Positions 9,334-18,122 are shown, numbered from the stretch's first letter. The stretch is DNA of 64,000 bases from Pseudomonas sp. P5_109 (GCF_034009455.1 NZ_CP125380.1:5283501-5347500), one strand, 5' to 3'. Notes: generated by a model not told the origin, from the letters alone. Numbers and translations are program-made.

Positions 9334-9588
9334 TCACGCCGCCGTCATTTGCTCCCACCAGCCAATCAACCGGATGGCTTCTTCGCTGCTGCTTCCGCAC
9401 ACCTCGGGGTCGGCCTCGAAGGCAGAACACACCGCCGGCCGTTCCGGCTGGCCGAAAATATTGCACAGGTTATCGGCGGAAAGTTGCAGGCAACGTTGCC
9501 CCGCGGCCTTGCCGTTGGGCATACCGGGAATCGGTGAACTGATGGATGGGGCAATGCAACAAGCGCCACAGCCCTCACGGCATTTCAT
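9334..9588 (-). CDS. YkgJ family cysteine-cluster protein
   Basis: An 84-residue cytoplasmic protein with the family signature CREGCGACC at residues 3-11 and further cysteines at CLQL, LCNIFG, VCSAF and VCGS. These presumably bind zinc or an iron-sulfur cluster. Function is not established in the family. GAGGAGC sits 6-8 nt before the ATG. It is the first gene of a short leftward operon with the START-domain gene. Confidence 0.85.
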   Translation of the reverse strand: MKCREGCGACCIAPSISSPIPGMPNGKAAGQRCLQLSADNLCNIFGQPERPAVCSAFEADPEVCGSSSEEAIRLIGWWEQMTAA

Positions 9589-9754
9589 GACGACAAGCTC
9601 CTCGCGACGAGCAATGTGTAAAAGGACGGGGCACAGAGTACCCGCTAAAACAGTTGTTTTAAATTACCTGCGAGCGGGTTTTTCAGTGCAAACGTGCATG
9701 ACCGGCCAGTCTCCGACAAAGCGTCTGGTCCGAGGCTCGCGGATCGGGATCAGG

Positions 9755-10234
9755 TTACTGCTTGAACTCGAAATCCAGTGCTGCGCCTTCGACCTCGCGG
9801 CGCTCTTCATTGCGCAGTTGCAGCTGCATTTCATTGGTGAGCAGGCGGCCGTTGAGCTGGAACGGGCTACTGCCGCTTTTGTCACCGAACAACTGGGGCA
9901 ACAGCGGTTCACGCCTGATCAACGGCACCGTTCCGACCGGCTTCAGCTCCTGAACCATATCCTTGGGCAAGCTCAGGTCCAGCTTGGCGGATGGCAGCTC
10001 GGTCTTTACCACCTCACTGGCAGGTTTCGATTTGGAGGCAATGGGCGGACGCTTTTTCACAGGTGTCGCCGCTTTTTTGGCCGGCGAGTTTTTTTTCACA
10101 GGTTCGGGTTTTATCGGTGCAACGTGGAAACTGCCGGTAGCCTGTTCCTGCTCGGTGGCGGCAATGACGGATGCTGGCTGAATACTCATGAACAGGCAGA
10201 GCAAAAGCCAGGCGGCAGGAAAAATCGGTTTCAT
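9755..10234 (-). CDS. Hypothetical exported Lys/Pro-rich protein
   Basis: A 159-residue protein with a signal peptide (MKPIFPAAWLLLCLFMSIQPASVIAA), then a low-complexity stretch rich in Lys, Pro and Ala (about 35-85), then a short more ordered C-terminal part ending DFEFKQ. I do not recognise a domain; such proteins are common beside this MocR gene in Pseudomonas. The start at 10234 puts the signal peptide first; an in-frame start at 10291 is possible but adds a poor leader. It may share the transcript of the MocR gene, which ends 80 bp upstream. Confidence 0.65.
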   Translation of the reverse strand: MKPIFPAAWLLLCLFMSIQPASVIAATEQEQATGSFHVAPIKPEPVKKNSPAKKAATPVKKRPPIASKSKPASEVVKTELPSAKLDLSLPKDMVQELKPVGTVPLIRREPLLPQLFGDKSGSSPFQLNGRLLTNEMQLQLRNEERREVEGAALDFEFKQ

Positions 10235-10314
10235 GGATCCCACGGTGGGTGCAAGCGGCAGAGGTGCATATGCTCGCCTGTTGCAGCCCACAAGACAAGC
10301 GAAGTAGCCGCCTG

Positions 10315-11754
10315 TTACAAACCGCCTGCCATTTCCTGGCAGAGTTGAGTGGCCAACATGCCCAACGTCATCAACGCGCGCTCGGCTTCACGGTTCCAGG
10401 GTATGCCGCAATTGAGACGAATACAGTGATTGAACTGCTCGGTATTACTGAAGATCAGCCCCGGCGCAATACTGATGCCCTGCTGCAATGCCCGCACATG
10501 CAACTCTTGCGTATTGACCCGTCCCGGCAGACTGACCCACAGAATGAAGCCCCCGGTAGGCCGGGTCATCTGCGTGCCTTCGGGGAAATACTGCTGCACG
10601 GCCAGTTGGAAGGCACTGAGGTTTTTCCGGTACTCCTGACGGATGAAGCGTAAATGCCGGTCGTACCCGCCATTTTCCAGATAAGCGGCAATGCCCATCT
10701 GGGTCACGCTGCACGCCGAATGCGTGCTGAAGGTCTGCAAGCGCTGGATTTCCTGCTGATATTTGCCGGCAATCATCCAGCCGATCCGCACGCCAGGCGA
10801 CAGGGTCTTGGAGAAGCTTGAGCAATAGATCACCCGGTCCAGCCGATCGTAGGCCTTGAGGGACTTGGTGCGCCCCTGCTCGAACATCAGCTCACCGTAG
10901 ATATCGTCTTCGACAATCTGGATATCGAAGTCCGACGCCAGGCGCAGCAGTTGTTTCTGCCGCTCTTCAGGCATGGTGCCGCCCAATGGATTACTCAGCC
11001 GCGTAGTCAGCACCAACGCCTTGATCGACCATTGGTTGGCCGCCAGTTGCAGGGCTTCCAGGCTCATGCCCGTGGCGGGATCGCTGGGGATCTCGATGAC
11101 CTTGAGGCCCAACAGATCGGCCAGTTGCAGCAACCCGTAATAGGTCGGCGATTCGGCGGCGATCAGATCGCCGGGACGGGTCAATACGCGCAAGGACATC
11201 TGCAGCGCATCGACGCAGCCGTGTGTGATCACCACTTCCGACGGATCGACCACCACGCCGGCATCGCGCATGCGGATCGCCACCTGTCGGCGCAACGGTT
11301 CGAAACCGGGGCTGAACATGTAGCTGAAGGCCCGCGGGCTATGGAAACGGGTGACTTTGGCCAATTGTTGATGCAGTGCCCGCACCGGCAAATAGTCGAC
11401 ACTCGGCACCGCGGCGCCCAGCGGGAAGACACCTTCACGACGGGATTCGACCAGCACTTGTTGAATGATGCTGCTGCGGGTGACCAGGCCCGGGCGCTCG
11501 ACCCGGGCGATGTCCGGCGTCGGCGCGGTGAGTGCCGGCGTCTGGTGCACGTAGTAGCCTGACTGCGGCCGGGCGCGGATCAGACCCTGATCTTCGAGAT
11601 TGGCATACGCCTGCAACACCGTTGCATGGCTGACATTGAGCTGCGAGCTCATCTTGCGCACCGAAGGCACGCGCTCTCCCGGCTGATAGACCCCACGACG
11701 GATGTCTTCGGCCAGTTGTTGAGCAATACGTTGATAGAGCAAAAGATTGGTCAT
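10315..11754 (-). CDS. MocR-type regulator: GntR winged helix fused to a class I aminotransferase fold
   Basis: A 479-residue protein. Residues about 5-75 form a GntR winged helix (LAEDIRRGVYQPGERVPSVR, then LNVSHATVLQAYANLEDQG). Residues about 105-479 form a PLP-dependent aminotransferase-like domain with the Schiff-base lysine K316 in SFSKTLSPG. MocR proteins usually sense PLP or an amino-acid-derived ligand and regulate a nearby gene, often a divergent one; here no divergent gene is close. GTACAG-type repeats lie upstream (see 11851-11879) and suggest autoregulation. The target pathway is unknown. Confidence 0.85.
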   Translation of the reverse strand: MTNLLLYQRIAQQLAEDIRRGVYQPGERVPSVRKMSSQLNVSHATVLQAYANLEDQGLIRARPQSGYYVHQTPALTAPTPDIARVERPGLVTRSSIIQQVLVESRREGVFPLGAAVPSVDYLPVRALHQQLAKVTRFHSPRAFSYMFSPGFEPLRRQVAIRMRDAGVVVDPSEVVITHGCVDALQMSLRVLTRPGDLIAAESPTYYGLLQLADLLGLKVIEIPSDPATGMSLEALQLAANQWSIKALVLTTRLSNPLGGTMPEERQKQLLRLASDFDIQIVEDDIYGELMFEQGRTKSLKAYDRLDRVIYCSSFSKTLSPGVRIGWMIAGKYQQEIQRLQTFSTHSACSVTQMGIAAYLENGGYDRHLRFIRQEYRKNLSAFQLAVQQYFPEGTQMTRPTGGFILWVSLPGRVNTQELHVRALQQGISIAPGLIFSNTEQFNHCIRLNCGIPWNREAERALMTLGMLATQLCQEMAGGL

Positions 11755-11850
11755 GACGCAGCACTCGATTTCACGGGCATTTTATTCTTGTGTAAAACAA
11801 TACCGGAACAGTTTAGAAGTGTACGGGGACAGTTGCCACAATAGTCGACC

Positions 11851-11879
11851 GTACAGTGCAGTGTCAGCAAAATCTGTAC
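11851..11879. promoter_or_regulatory. GTACAG-N17-CTGTAC inverted repeat upstream of the MocR gene
   Basis: GTACAG at 11851-11856 and CTGTAC at 11874-11879 face each other across 17 bp. A related GTACGGGGACAG lies at 11821-11832. Repeats of this kind, 70-100 bp before a MocR gene, are plausible self-operators. The assignment is inference. Confidence 0.4.
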
Positions 11880-11903
11880 TGTTTTGTGCGGTAATCGGCA
11901 GGC

Positions 11904-11940
11904 GTAAAAAAACCCGGCGCTGCATGGCAGGCCGGGCTTT
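11904..11940 (-). terminator. Terminator after the OmpA-family gene
   Basis: GCCCGGC/GCCGGGT stem (about 11911-11918 and 11931-11938) with a 12-nt loop. On the minus strand it is followed by TTTTTTTAC. It closes the three-gene envelope operon to its right. Confidence 0.8.
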
Positions 11941-11955
11941 CCAGCGACGCAACCC

Positions 11956-12768
11956 TTAGCGGGCGGCGCCGAGCTGGCCCTTTTCGTCGGAAAACACAAT
12001 TTCTACCCGACGGTTCTGCGCTCGGCCCCGTTCCGACGCATTCGCGTCCACCGGATACTCGTCGCCATAACCCTCGACCTGGATGCGCTTGTCGTCGATA
12101 CCCAGGTCCATCAGCACATCAGCCACCGATTGCGCGCGGTCGCGGGACAGCTTGAGGTTTTCCTGCTTGCCCCCGGTACTGTCTGTATAACCTTCGATCC
12201 GCACCACACGCTTGGGATTGAGTTGCAGGAACTGCACGATCTTCAACACCACGCGGTTGGCCGACGGTTTCAATTCCGCTTCGCCGGTGTCGAACAGCAT
12301 GTCGCCCAATGTCATCACCAGACCGCGGTCGGTCTGGGTGGTGGTCAATGCCAGGATCTGTTCTTCGAGCCATTTGCCTTGCTGCTGCACGCTGAACAGT
12401 TTGGATTCGCGCAGGGCCAGTTGCAGGCGCTGGCGCTCCAGTTCGAGTTTTGCCGCTTGCTCTTCGTTGAGCGCCTGATTGGTGTGTTCCCGGGCAATGG
12501 CGCTATAGCGCTGGCTCAGGTAGGCGTAATGCACCACGTCCGAACCGCTGCCCCAATAGCTGGACAGGCGATCGGCACGGGCCAGGGACTCACCGGCGCG
12601 AATCACGTCCTTGGGGGCGATGCGCAGCACATTGGAATCTTCCTTGACCTTCTGAAAGTCGGCACCGGCCTGCTGCAACGCGGTCTCGCTGTGCTGGCTG
12701 GCGCAGCCAAACAGGCTTGCGCAACCTGCCAGGATCAAACCGCCGAGGGCTTTGCTCTTGAGGCTCAT
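11956..12768 (-). CDS. OmpA family lipoprotein
   Basis: A 270-residue protein with a lipoprotein signal ending in the lipobox-like LFGC (Cys near residue 22). A helical, Gln/Glu/Arg-rich middle follows (about 75-135, likely coiled coil). The C-terminal OmpA/MotB domain (about 145-260) has the peptidoglycan-binding features MLFDTGEAELKPSA, VRIEGYTDSTG and LSRDRAQSVADVL. It should anchor the outer membrane to peptidoglycan. Its ATG overlaps the end of the DUF4398 gene by 4 bp (ATGA), so the two are translationally coupled. Confidence 0.9.
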   Translation of the reverse strand: MSLKSKALGGLILAGCASLFGCASQHSETALQQAGADFQKVKEDSNVLRIAPKDVIRAGESLARADRLSSYWGSGSDVVHYAYLSQRYSAIAREHTNQALNEEQAAKLELERQRLQLALRESKLFSVQQQGKWLEEQILALTTTQTDRGLVMTLGDMLFDTGEAELKPSANRVVLKIVQFLQLNPKRVVRIEGYTDSTGGKQENLKLSRDRAQSVADVLMDLGIDDKRIQVEGYGDEYPVDANASERGRAQNRRVEIVFSDEKGQLGAAR

Positions 12769-13121
12769 TCGGCATCTCCCAGTTGCTTGTGCAAGCGGGC
12801 GATGCGGGTGTTCAGCACGCTCAACTGTTCTTCGCTCTTGGCCGTCAACACCTTGGCTTCAGCCAGGCGCGCATCGAGTTCGGCCTGTTCGGCCCGCATG
12901 CGTGCATTTTTGAAGGATTGATCGGTCATGTTGCCCTTGGCGCGGTTGAACTTGTCTTCGGCCAGTTTCATTTCCGGCACATCGTCGGCGGTGGCGCCCA
13001 CGGCCTTGGCCTGTTCGAGCGCCTGCTCGGTCAGGCGAAATTGTTCATTCGGCGCAGGATCGGTTGCACAACCCGCCAGGGCGGCAATGGCCATGGCAGC
13101 GAAAAGAGGTCGAATACTCAC
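12765..13121 (-). CDS. DUF4398 domain lipoprotein
   Basis: A 118-residue protein with a lipoprotein signal (AIAALAGCATDP, lipid-modified Cys near residue 18). A single alpha-helical DUF4398 domain follows, rich in Ala/Glu/Lys heptads and likely a periplasmic coiled coil. It uses a GTG start with AGGGAT upstream. DUF4398 genes are often next to OmpA-like genes in Pseudomonas, as here; the pair may form a periplasmic scaffold. Nothing more specific is known. Confidence 0.85.
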   Translation of the reverse strand: MSIRPLFAAMAIAALAGCATDPAPNEQFRLTEQALEQAKAVGATADDVPEMKLAEDKFNRAKGNMTDQSFKNARMRAEQAELDARLAEAKVLTAKSEEQLSVLNTRIARLHKQLGDAE

Positions 13122-13130
13122 TAAATATCC

Positions 13131-13967
13131 CTACTGTTTTGGGGTACTGACGGGTTGTTGCGGGGGTTGCTGCGGCTGTGAACGTTGAGCCTTCCAACGC
13201 TCGATATTGCGCATCAGCACGGCCTCCGTCAGTCCGGACGCGGGCAATTCTGTCATCTTTTTAGCCAACTGTCCGCGCAACCATGGATCGTTGCAGGCAG
13301 AGTCATGGGAAATCGCCAGGTACAGGCCAGGCTTGTCGACCGGTTGCGAGCGCGCGCTCAGATCGCCGGCCATGCCCAGTGTCTGTGCGGTCGCCATGCC
13401 CGAGTAACGCCCTGCCAGGACAAATTCGACCTCGCCCAACAGCAATTTCTGAAAGGCCTGGGTCAGGTTGGACGTGCGCGCGAGGGTCAGTTGCTGTCCG
13501 GCAAAGGTGCTGAATTCCTGAGTCAATCGAGCTTTTTCCGACACAGCTCCGGAATGCCCGTGCAAGTCCTGTGCTTCGTTGTAGACCAGCACCGAGTCCT
13601 TGCGAGTCCAGACCAGATAGTCGTTTTCCAGCAAGGGTGGGTGGATGTAATCCAGGGTTTCCAACTCGCTGACTGTCAACGCTGCGTCCGCCAGCATGTC
13701 CATGCGCCCGCTGCGCACTTCGTCCAGGGCCTGGGAACGCTTGCCGGCATAAAGCAGTTCGACCTTGAGCCCCAACTCCCCCGCCACTTGCTGCAGCAAA
13801 TCGGCGCTGGCACCGATCAGGTGCTTGGGATTCTGCGGGTCTTGCCACAGGTACGGTGGCGCGTCCGGGCTGCCGGTCACCACCAGGCGTTCGCATTTGC
13901 CTGCGGCGACCGTCAACGTCGGCAATAACGCCAATCCCAGCAAGCTCCACGCAAGACGCAGATCCAT
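13131..13967 (-). CDS. Periplasmic solute-binding protein (SBP_bac_3 family)
   Basis: A 278-residue protein with a signal peptide (MDLRLAWSLLGLALLPTLTVAA) and one type II periplasmic binding fold of the amino-acid-binding family: VVTGSPDAPPYLW at the N-terminus, SGRMDMLADAALTVSE for lobe 1, and EVEFVLAGRYSGMATA in lobe 2. No permease or ATPase is adjacent. Instead it is 9 bp upstream of the DUF4398-OmpA lipoprotein pair, so it may act as a ligand sensor or envelope factor rather than a transporter subunit. SD GGAGTG precedes the ATG. The C-terminus is Gln/Pro-rich. Confidence 0.8.
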   Translation of the reverse strand: MDLRLAWSLLGLALLPTLTVAAGKCERLVVTGSPDAPPYLWQDPQNPKHLIGASADLLQQVAGELGLKVELLYAGKRSQALDEVRSGRMDMLADAALTVSELETLDYIHPPLLENDYLVWTRKDSVLVYNEAQDLHGHSGAVSEKARLTQEFSTFAGQQLTLARTSNLTQAFQKLLLGEVEFVLAGRYSGMATAQTLGMAGDLSARSQPVDKPGLYLAISHDSACNDPWLRGQLAKKMTELPASGLTEAVLMRNIERWKAQRSQPQQPPQQPVSTPKQ

Positions 13968-14000
13968 GGCAGTTCACTCCACTCAAACCGGTTATGCCCC

Positions 14001-14106
14001 CCCTGTAGGAGCGAGCCTGCTCGCGATGGGCGTCAACGATGACGCGGGGATCCTGGATACACGCGGTGCATATGAGACCATCGCGAGCAGGCTCGCTACC
14101 ACAAGG
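14001..14106. repeat. REP doublet (GTAGGAGCGAGC type)
   Basis: Two inverted copies of a GGAGCGAGCCTGCTCGCGATGG unit (about 14004-14029 and 14078-14100) facing each other across about 50 bp. This is the arrangement of Pseudomonas REP doublets (REPINs), mobilised in trans by RAYT transposases. It lies between the solute-binding operon promoter side and the etfA terminator. Confidence 0.85.
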
Positions 14107-14112
14107 GAAAAA

Positions 14113-14150
14113 GGCAAAAAAAAGCCCGACCATAAGGTCGGGCTCTTTAT
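14113..14150 (-). terminator. Terminator after etfA
   Basis: AGCCCGAC/GTCGGGCT stem (14123-14130 and 14137-14144, loop CATAAG). The plus-strand A8 run on its left gives a U-tract for the leftward etfB-etfA transcript. Confidence 0.9.
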
Positions 14151-14166
14151 AAGTGAAGCAGCCGGA

Positions 14167-15096
14167 TTAGACCAGCTTCTCGAACTCAGGGATGGCTTCG
14201 AACAGGTCTGCCACCAGGCCGTAATCGGCCACCTGGAAGATCGGCGCTTCTTCGTCCTTGTTGATCGCAACGATCACTTTGGAGTCTTTCATGCCGGCCA
14301 GGTGCTGGATCGCGCCGGAGATACCGACGGCGATGTACAGCTGTGGCGCAACGATCTTGCCGGTCTGACCGACCTGCATGTCGTTCGGTACAAAACCTGC
14401 GTCGACCGCGGCGCGGGAAGCACCAACGGCAGCGCCCAGCTTGTCGGCCAGGGCGTACAGGTGTTTGAAGTTGTCGCCGTTCTGCATGCCGCGGCCGCCG
14501 GAAACGACGATCTTGGCAGCGGTCAGTTCCGGACGATCGGACTTGGCCAGTTCTTCGCCAACGAAGCTGGAGATGCCAGCGTCGTGTGCAGCAGCAACGG
14601 CTTCAACGGCAGCCGAACCACCTTCAGCGGCAACCGGGTCGAAACCGGTGGCACGCACGGTGATCACTTTGACCGCAGCGTTCGACTGAACGGTAGCGAT
14701 GGCGTTACCGGCGTAGATCGGACGCTTGAAGGTGTCGGCGCTTTCTACCGAGATGATCTCGGAGATCTGGTCAACGTCCAGTGCAGCGGCAACGCGCGGC
14801 AGGATGTTTTTGCCGTTGGAAGTCGCGGCAGCCAGGATGTGGCTGTAGCTCTTGCCCAACTCTGCAACCAGAGGAGCGACGTTTTCCGGCAGCTGGTGAG
14901 CGTAGGCAGCATTATCGGCTACCAGCACTTTAGCCACGCCAGCGATTTTCGCAGCAGCTTCAGCCACGGCGCCAACGCCTTGACCAGCAACCAGAACGTG
15001 GATATCACCACCAATCTTGGCGGCGGCAGCCACAGTATTCAGCGTGGCCGGGGCCACTACTTTGTTGTCGTGTTCAGCAATAACCAAGATAGTCAT
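14167..15096 (-). CDS. etfA: Electron transfer flavoprotein alpha subunit
   Basis: A 309-residue protein matching the usual length of EtfA/FixB. The N-terminal half carries the ETF domain ([10 protein letters not shown]). The C-terminal half carries the FAD-binding domain with [31 protein letters not shown] and the tail [18 protein letters not shown]. With EtfB it takes electrons from acyl-CoA and other dehydrogenases and passes them to the ETF-quinone oxidoreductase encoded divergently. Its ATG directly abuts the etfB stop codon, so the two are cotranscribed. Confidence 0.97.
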   Translation of the reverse strand: MTILVIAEHDNKVVAPATLNTVAAAAKIGGDIHVLVAGQGVGAVAEAAAKIAGVAKVLVADNAAYAHQLPENVAPLVAELGKSYSHILAAATSNGKNILPRVAAALDVDQISEIISVESADTFKRPIYAGNAIATVQSNAAVKVITVRATGFDPVAAEGGSAAVEAVAAAHDAGISSFVGEELAKSDRPELTAAKIVVSGGRGMQNGDNFKHLYALADKLGAAVGASRAAVDAGFVPNDMQVGQTGKIVAPQLYIAVGISGAIQHLAGMKDSKVIVAINKDEEAPIFQVADYGLVADLFEAIPEFEKLV

Positions 15097-15846
15097 TTAG
15101 ATTACCTTCGCTTCGTTTTTCAGTTTCTCGACCAGTTCAGCCACCGACTTGACCTTGATACCCGCGCTGCGTGCAGCTGGCGCTTCGACTTTCACGGTCT
15201 TGTTGGTGGAGGCGGTGGAAACGCCCAAAGCGTCCGGAGTCAGCACTTCGAGAGGCTTCTTCTTGGCTTTCATGATGTTTGGCAGAGACGCGTAGCGCGG
15301 CTCGTTCAAACGCAGGTCGGTGGTGACGATGGCCGGCAGTTTCAGGGAAACTGTCTGCGCACCGCCGTCGACTTCGCGGGTTACAGCTACGCTGTCGCCG
15401 CTGATTTCGACTTTCGAAGCGAACGTGCCCTGACCGTAGCCGCTCAATGCAGCGAGCATCTGGCCGGTCTGGTTGTTGTCGCTGTCGATGGCCTGTTTGC
15501 CAAGGATCACCAGCTGAGGCTGTTCCTTGTCGACAACAGCTTTCAACAGTTTGGCAACAGCCAGGGAAGTCAGGTCTTCGGCGGACTCGACGAGGATGGC
15601 ACGGTCGGCACCCAGAGCCAGCGCGGTGCGCAGTTGCTCTTGAGCGGTGGACGGGCCTACGGAGACGACGACGATTTCAGTCGCAACACCTTTCTCTTTC
15701 AGGCGTACGGCTTCTTCCACGGCGATCTCGCAGAACGGGTTCATCGACATCTTGACGTTGGCAAGATCGACGCCGGAATTGTCCGCCTTGACGCGAACCT
15801 TGACGTTGTAATCCACAACGCGTTTGACAGCTACAAGAACCTTCAT
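15097..15846 (-). CDS. etfB: Electron transfer flavoprotein beta subunit
   Basis: A 249-residue EtfB/FixA protein. It begins [19 protein letters not shown] and has the AMP-binding signature [14 protein letters not shown] and the family motif [27 protein letters not shown]. It pairs with EtfA as the soluble electron carrier of beta-oxidation and amino-acid catabolism. It is first in the leftward operon. GAGGAATCC gives the SD. The 548-bp divergent gap to the quinone oxidoreductase gene holds shared regulation. Confidence 0.97.
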   Translation of the reverse strand: MKVLVAVKRVVDYNVKVRVKADNSGVDLANVKMSMNPFCEIAVEEAVRLKEKGVATEIVVVSVGPSTAQEQLRTALALGADRAILVESAEDLTSLAVAKLLKAVVDKEQPQLVILGKQAIDSDNNQTGQMLAALSGYGQGTFASKVEISGDSVAVTREVDGGAQTVSLKLPAIVTTDLRLNEPRYASLPNIMKAKKKPLEVLTPDALGVSTASTNKTVKVEAPAARSAGIKVKSVAELVEKLKNEAKVI

Positions 15847-16137
15847 GGATTCCTCGTTACTCTCCGGTGAAAAGAAAATCGCCTGGGCGAACCTGGCGGT
15901 TGATGCTCATCGGGCGCAAGGGCACCTCCAAAAACGCCGGCAAAGGTGTCAAGTGACCATCGCTCATGATCTGGATGACCGTTCGTCAGTGGTGACTGAC
16001 GAGTCATTCAACATCGCGGCGTGTAAACTGCGCATCAAACCCGCGCAGCGCATCACTCTCTACTGCCATCGCCCTGTCTTTAGAGGTGCTCTTGAAACCA
16101 ACAGTCAGCCTACGGCGAGCGCAAAACCGACCGTATC

Positions 16138-16163
16138 TTGACCGGAACGCCTATTCCGGTCAA
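16138..16163. promoter_or_regulatory. Perfect 10-bp dyad in the etf divergent region
   Basis: TTGACCGGAA at 16138-16147 and TTCCGGTCAA at 16154-16163 form a perfect inverted repeat with a 6-nt centre. No T-run follows, so a protein-binding site is more likely than a terminator. It sits about 60 bp upstream of the PsrA-like box. The binding factor is unknown. Confidence 0.5.
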
Positions 16164-16223
16164 TACGCCAAAATAGCCGTTCATAAGGCGCGTGACTTTG
16201 ATTTCTCTGGCTTTGAGCCGATT

Positions 16224-16268
16224 CAAACAAACGTTTGTATTGGACGCTGAGAGTGGTGTAGATATAAT
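16224..16268 (+). promoter_or_regulatory. Sigma70 promoter with PsrA-like box for ETF-quinone oxidoreductase
   Basis: CAAAC-N4-GTTTG at 16224-16237 fits the published PsrA box pattern (G/C)AAAC-N2-4-GTTT(G/C). It ends 2 bp before a near-consensus promoter: TTGGAC at 16240-16245, 17-bp spacer, TATAAT at 16263-16268. Transcription should start near 16275, giving a leader of about 120 nt. PsrA is the fatty-acid-responsive TetR repressor/activator reported to affect the P. aeruginosa etf genes, so repression relieved by long-chain acyl groups is the likely mode here. Confidence 0.75.
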
Positions 16269-16394
16269 GCGCCACCCAAAGAGAAAGGTGGTCAATCGAT
16301 TGTCCGCTCCCGGCGTTGCGCTGGGATTCATGGATGCGACACCCAACCTCCAAATTAGAAAAAAAACTGTTGAGCCTTGAGTAGGAGATAACCT

Positions 16395-18059
16395 GTGGAA
16401 CGCGAATACATGGAATTCGACGTTGTCATCGTCGGTGCCGGCCCCGCTGGTCTTTCCGCCGCCTGCCGCTTGAAGCAGAAGGCCGCCGAAGCCGGTAAGG
16501 AAATCAGCGTCTGCGTGGTCGAAAAAGGCTCCGAAGTCGGTGCTCACATTCTGTCCGGTGCCGTGTTCGAACCACGCGCCCTGAACGAACTGTTCCCGGA
16601 CTGGAAAGAACTCGGCGCGCCGCTGAACACCCCCGTCTCCCGCGACGACATCTTTGTTCTGAAGAACGCTGAAAGCGCGCAGAAAATTCCTGACTTCTTT
16701 GTGCCCAAGACCATGCACAACGAAGGCAACTACATCATCTCCCTGGGCAACCTGTGCCGCTGGCTGGCCCAGCAGGCCGAGAACCTGGGCGTGGAAATCT
16801 ACCCGGGCTTCGCTGCCCAGGAAGCGCTGATCGACGAGAACGGCGTAGTGCGCGGGATCATCACCGGTGACCTCGGCGTCGACCGCGAAGGCCATCCAAA
16901 GGAAGGCCTGTACACGCCGGGCATGGAACTGCGTGGCAAGTACACGCTGTTCGCCGAAGGTTGCCGCGGCCACATCGGCAAGCAGTTGATCAAGCGTTTC
17001 AACCTGGACACTGACGCTGATGCCCAGCACTACGGCATCGGCCTGAAAGAAATCTGGGAAGTCGATCCGGCCAAGCACCAGCCTGGCCTGGTGGTACACA
17101 CCGCCGGCTGGCCGATGGATATCATGGGCACCGAGAACACCGGTGGCTCGTTCCTGTATCACCTGGAAAACAACCAGGTCGTGGTGGGTCTGATCGTCGA
17201 CCTGTCCTACAGCAACACCTACCTGTCGCCGTTCGATGAGTTCCAGCGCCTCAAGCATCACCCGGTGCTTGCCCAGCACCTGGAAGGCGGCAAGCGCATC
17301 AGCTACGGCGCTCGCGCCATCTGCAAGGGCGGCCTGAACTCGCTGCCGAAAATGGTCTTCAAGGGCGGCGCGCTGATCGGTTGCGACCTCGGCACCCTGA
17401 ACTTCGCCAAGATCAAAGGCAGCCACACCGCGATGAAGTCCGGCATGCTCGCCGCAGAATCGGTGGCTGACGCGCTGTTCGCCGAGAAGGATGGCAGCGA
17501 AGAGCTGACCACCTACGTGGATGCGTTCAAGAAGAGCTGGCTCTACGAAGAACTGTTCGCCAGCCGCAACTTCGGCCCGGCGATCCACAAGTTCGGCGCC
17601 ATCGTCGGTGGCGGTTTCAACTGGCTCGACCAGAACATCTTCGGCGGCAAACTGCCGTTCACCCTGCACGACACCAAGCCGGACTACGCGTGCCTGAAAC
17701 TGGCGGCCGACTGCAAGAAGATCGACTACCCGAAACCGGACGGCAAGCTCAGCTTCGACAAATTGAGCTCGGTGTTCATCTCCGGTACCAACCACGAAGA
17801 AGAGCAGCCGTGCCACCTCAAGCTGACCGATCCAAGCATCCCGATCAGCAAGAACCTGCCGCTGTACGATGAGCCGGCACAGCGTTACTGCCCGGCTGGT
17901 GTGTACGAAGTGATCACCAAGGAAGATGGCGAGAAGCGCTTCCAGATCAACGCCCAGAACTGCGTTCACTGCAAGACCTGCGACATCAAGGACCCTGCAC
18001 AGAACATCACCTGGGTAACGCCGGAAGGCGCTGGCGGCCCGACTTACCCGAACATGTAA
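16395..18059 (+). CDS. Electron transfer flavoprotein-ubiquinone oxidoreductase
   Basis: A 554-residue membrane-associated flavoprotein with the N-terminal FAD Rossmann motif VVIVGAGPAGLSAACRL (about 10-26), the central quinone-binding region, and a C-terminal ferredoxin-like 4Fe-4S cluster site (CPAGVYEV, then CVHCKTCDIKDP). It oxidises reduced ETF and reduces ubiquinone, feeding acyl-CoA dehydrogenase electrons into respiration. The GTG start at 16395 is preferred because TAGGAG lies 7 nt upstream; an ATG at 16410 has no SD. It is divergent from etfBA. Confidence 0.96.
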   Translation: MEREYMEFDVVIVGAGPAGLSAACRLKQKAAEAGKEISVCVVEKGSEVGAHILSGAVFEPRALNELFPDWKELGAPLNTPVSRDDIFVLKNAESAQKIPDFFVPKTMHNEGNYIISLGNLCRWLAQQAENLGVEIYPGFAAQEALIDENGVVRGIITGDLGVDREGHPKEGLYTPGMELRGKYTLFAEGCRGHIGKQLIKRFNLDTDADAQHYGIGLKEIWEVDPAKHQPGLVVHTAGWPMDIMGTENTGGSFLYHLENNQVVVGLIVDLSYSNTYLSPFDEFQRLKHHPVLAQHLEGGKRISYGARAICKGGLNSLPKMVFKGGALIGCDLGTLNFAKIKGSHTAMKSGMLAAESVADALFAEKDGSEELTTYVDAFKKSWLYEELFASRNFGPAIHKFGAIVGGGFNWLDQNIFGGKLPFTLHDTKPDYACLKLAADCKKIDYPKPDGKLSFDKLSSVFISGTNHEEEQPCHLKLTDPSIPISKNLPLYDEPAQRYCPAGVYEVITKEDGEKRFQINAQNCVHCKTCDIKDPAQNITWVTPEGAGGPTYPNM

Positions 18060-18077
18060 GCCGAACCGCGAACATCG

Positions 18078-18103
18078 AGGCTCCCGATTGGGGGCCTTTT
18101 TGT
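18078..18103 (+). terminator. Terminator after ETF-quinone oxidoreductase
   Basis: AGGCTCCC/GGGGGCCT stem (18078-18085 and 18090-18097, one G:U pair, GATT loop) followed by TTTTTG. Confidence 0.85.
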
Positions 18104-18122
18104 TGCCTGAAATTATGATCCC

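Noticed and set aside
14001..14106. Repeated palindromes that might suggest a CRISPR array
   Set aside because: Only paired inverted units with no regular spacers; the pattern is that of REP doublets at many scattered sites.
13765..15870. 701-codon open frame on the plus strand
   Set aside because: Antisense to etfA/etfB and to the solute-binding gene; crosses the etfA terminator and a REP doublet.
16110..17969. 619-codon open frame on the minus strand
   Set aside because: Antisense to the ETF-quinone oxidoreductase gene, which has full domain support.
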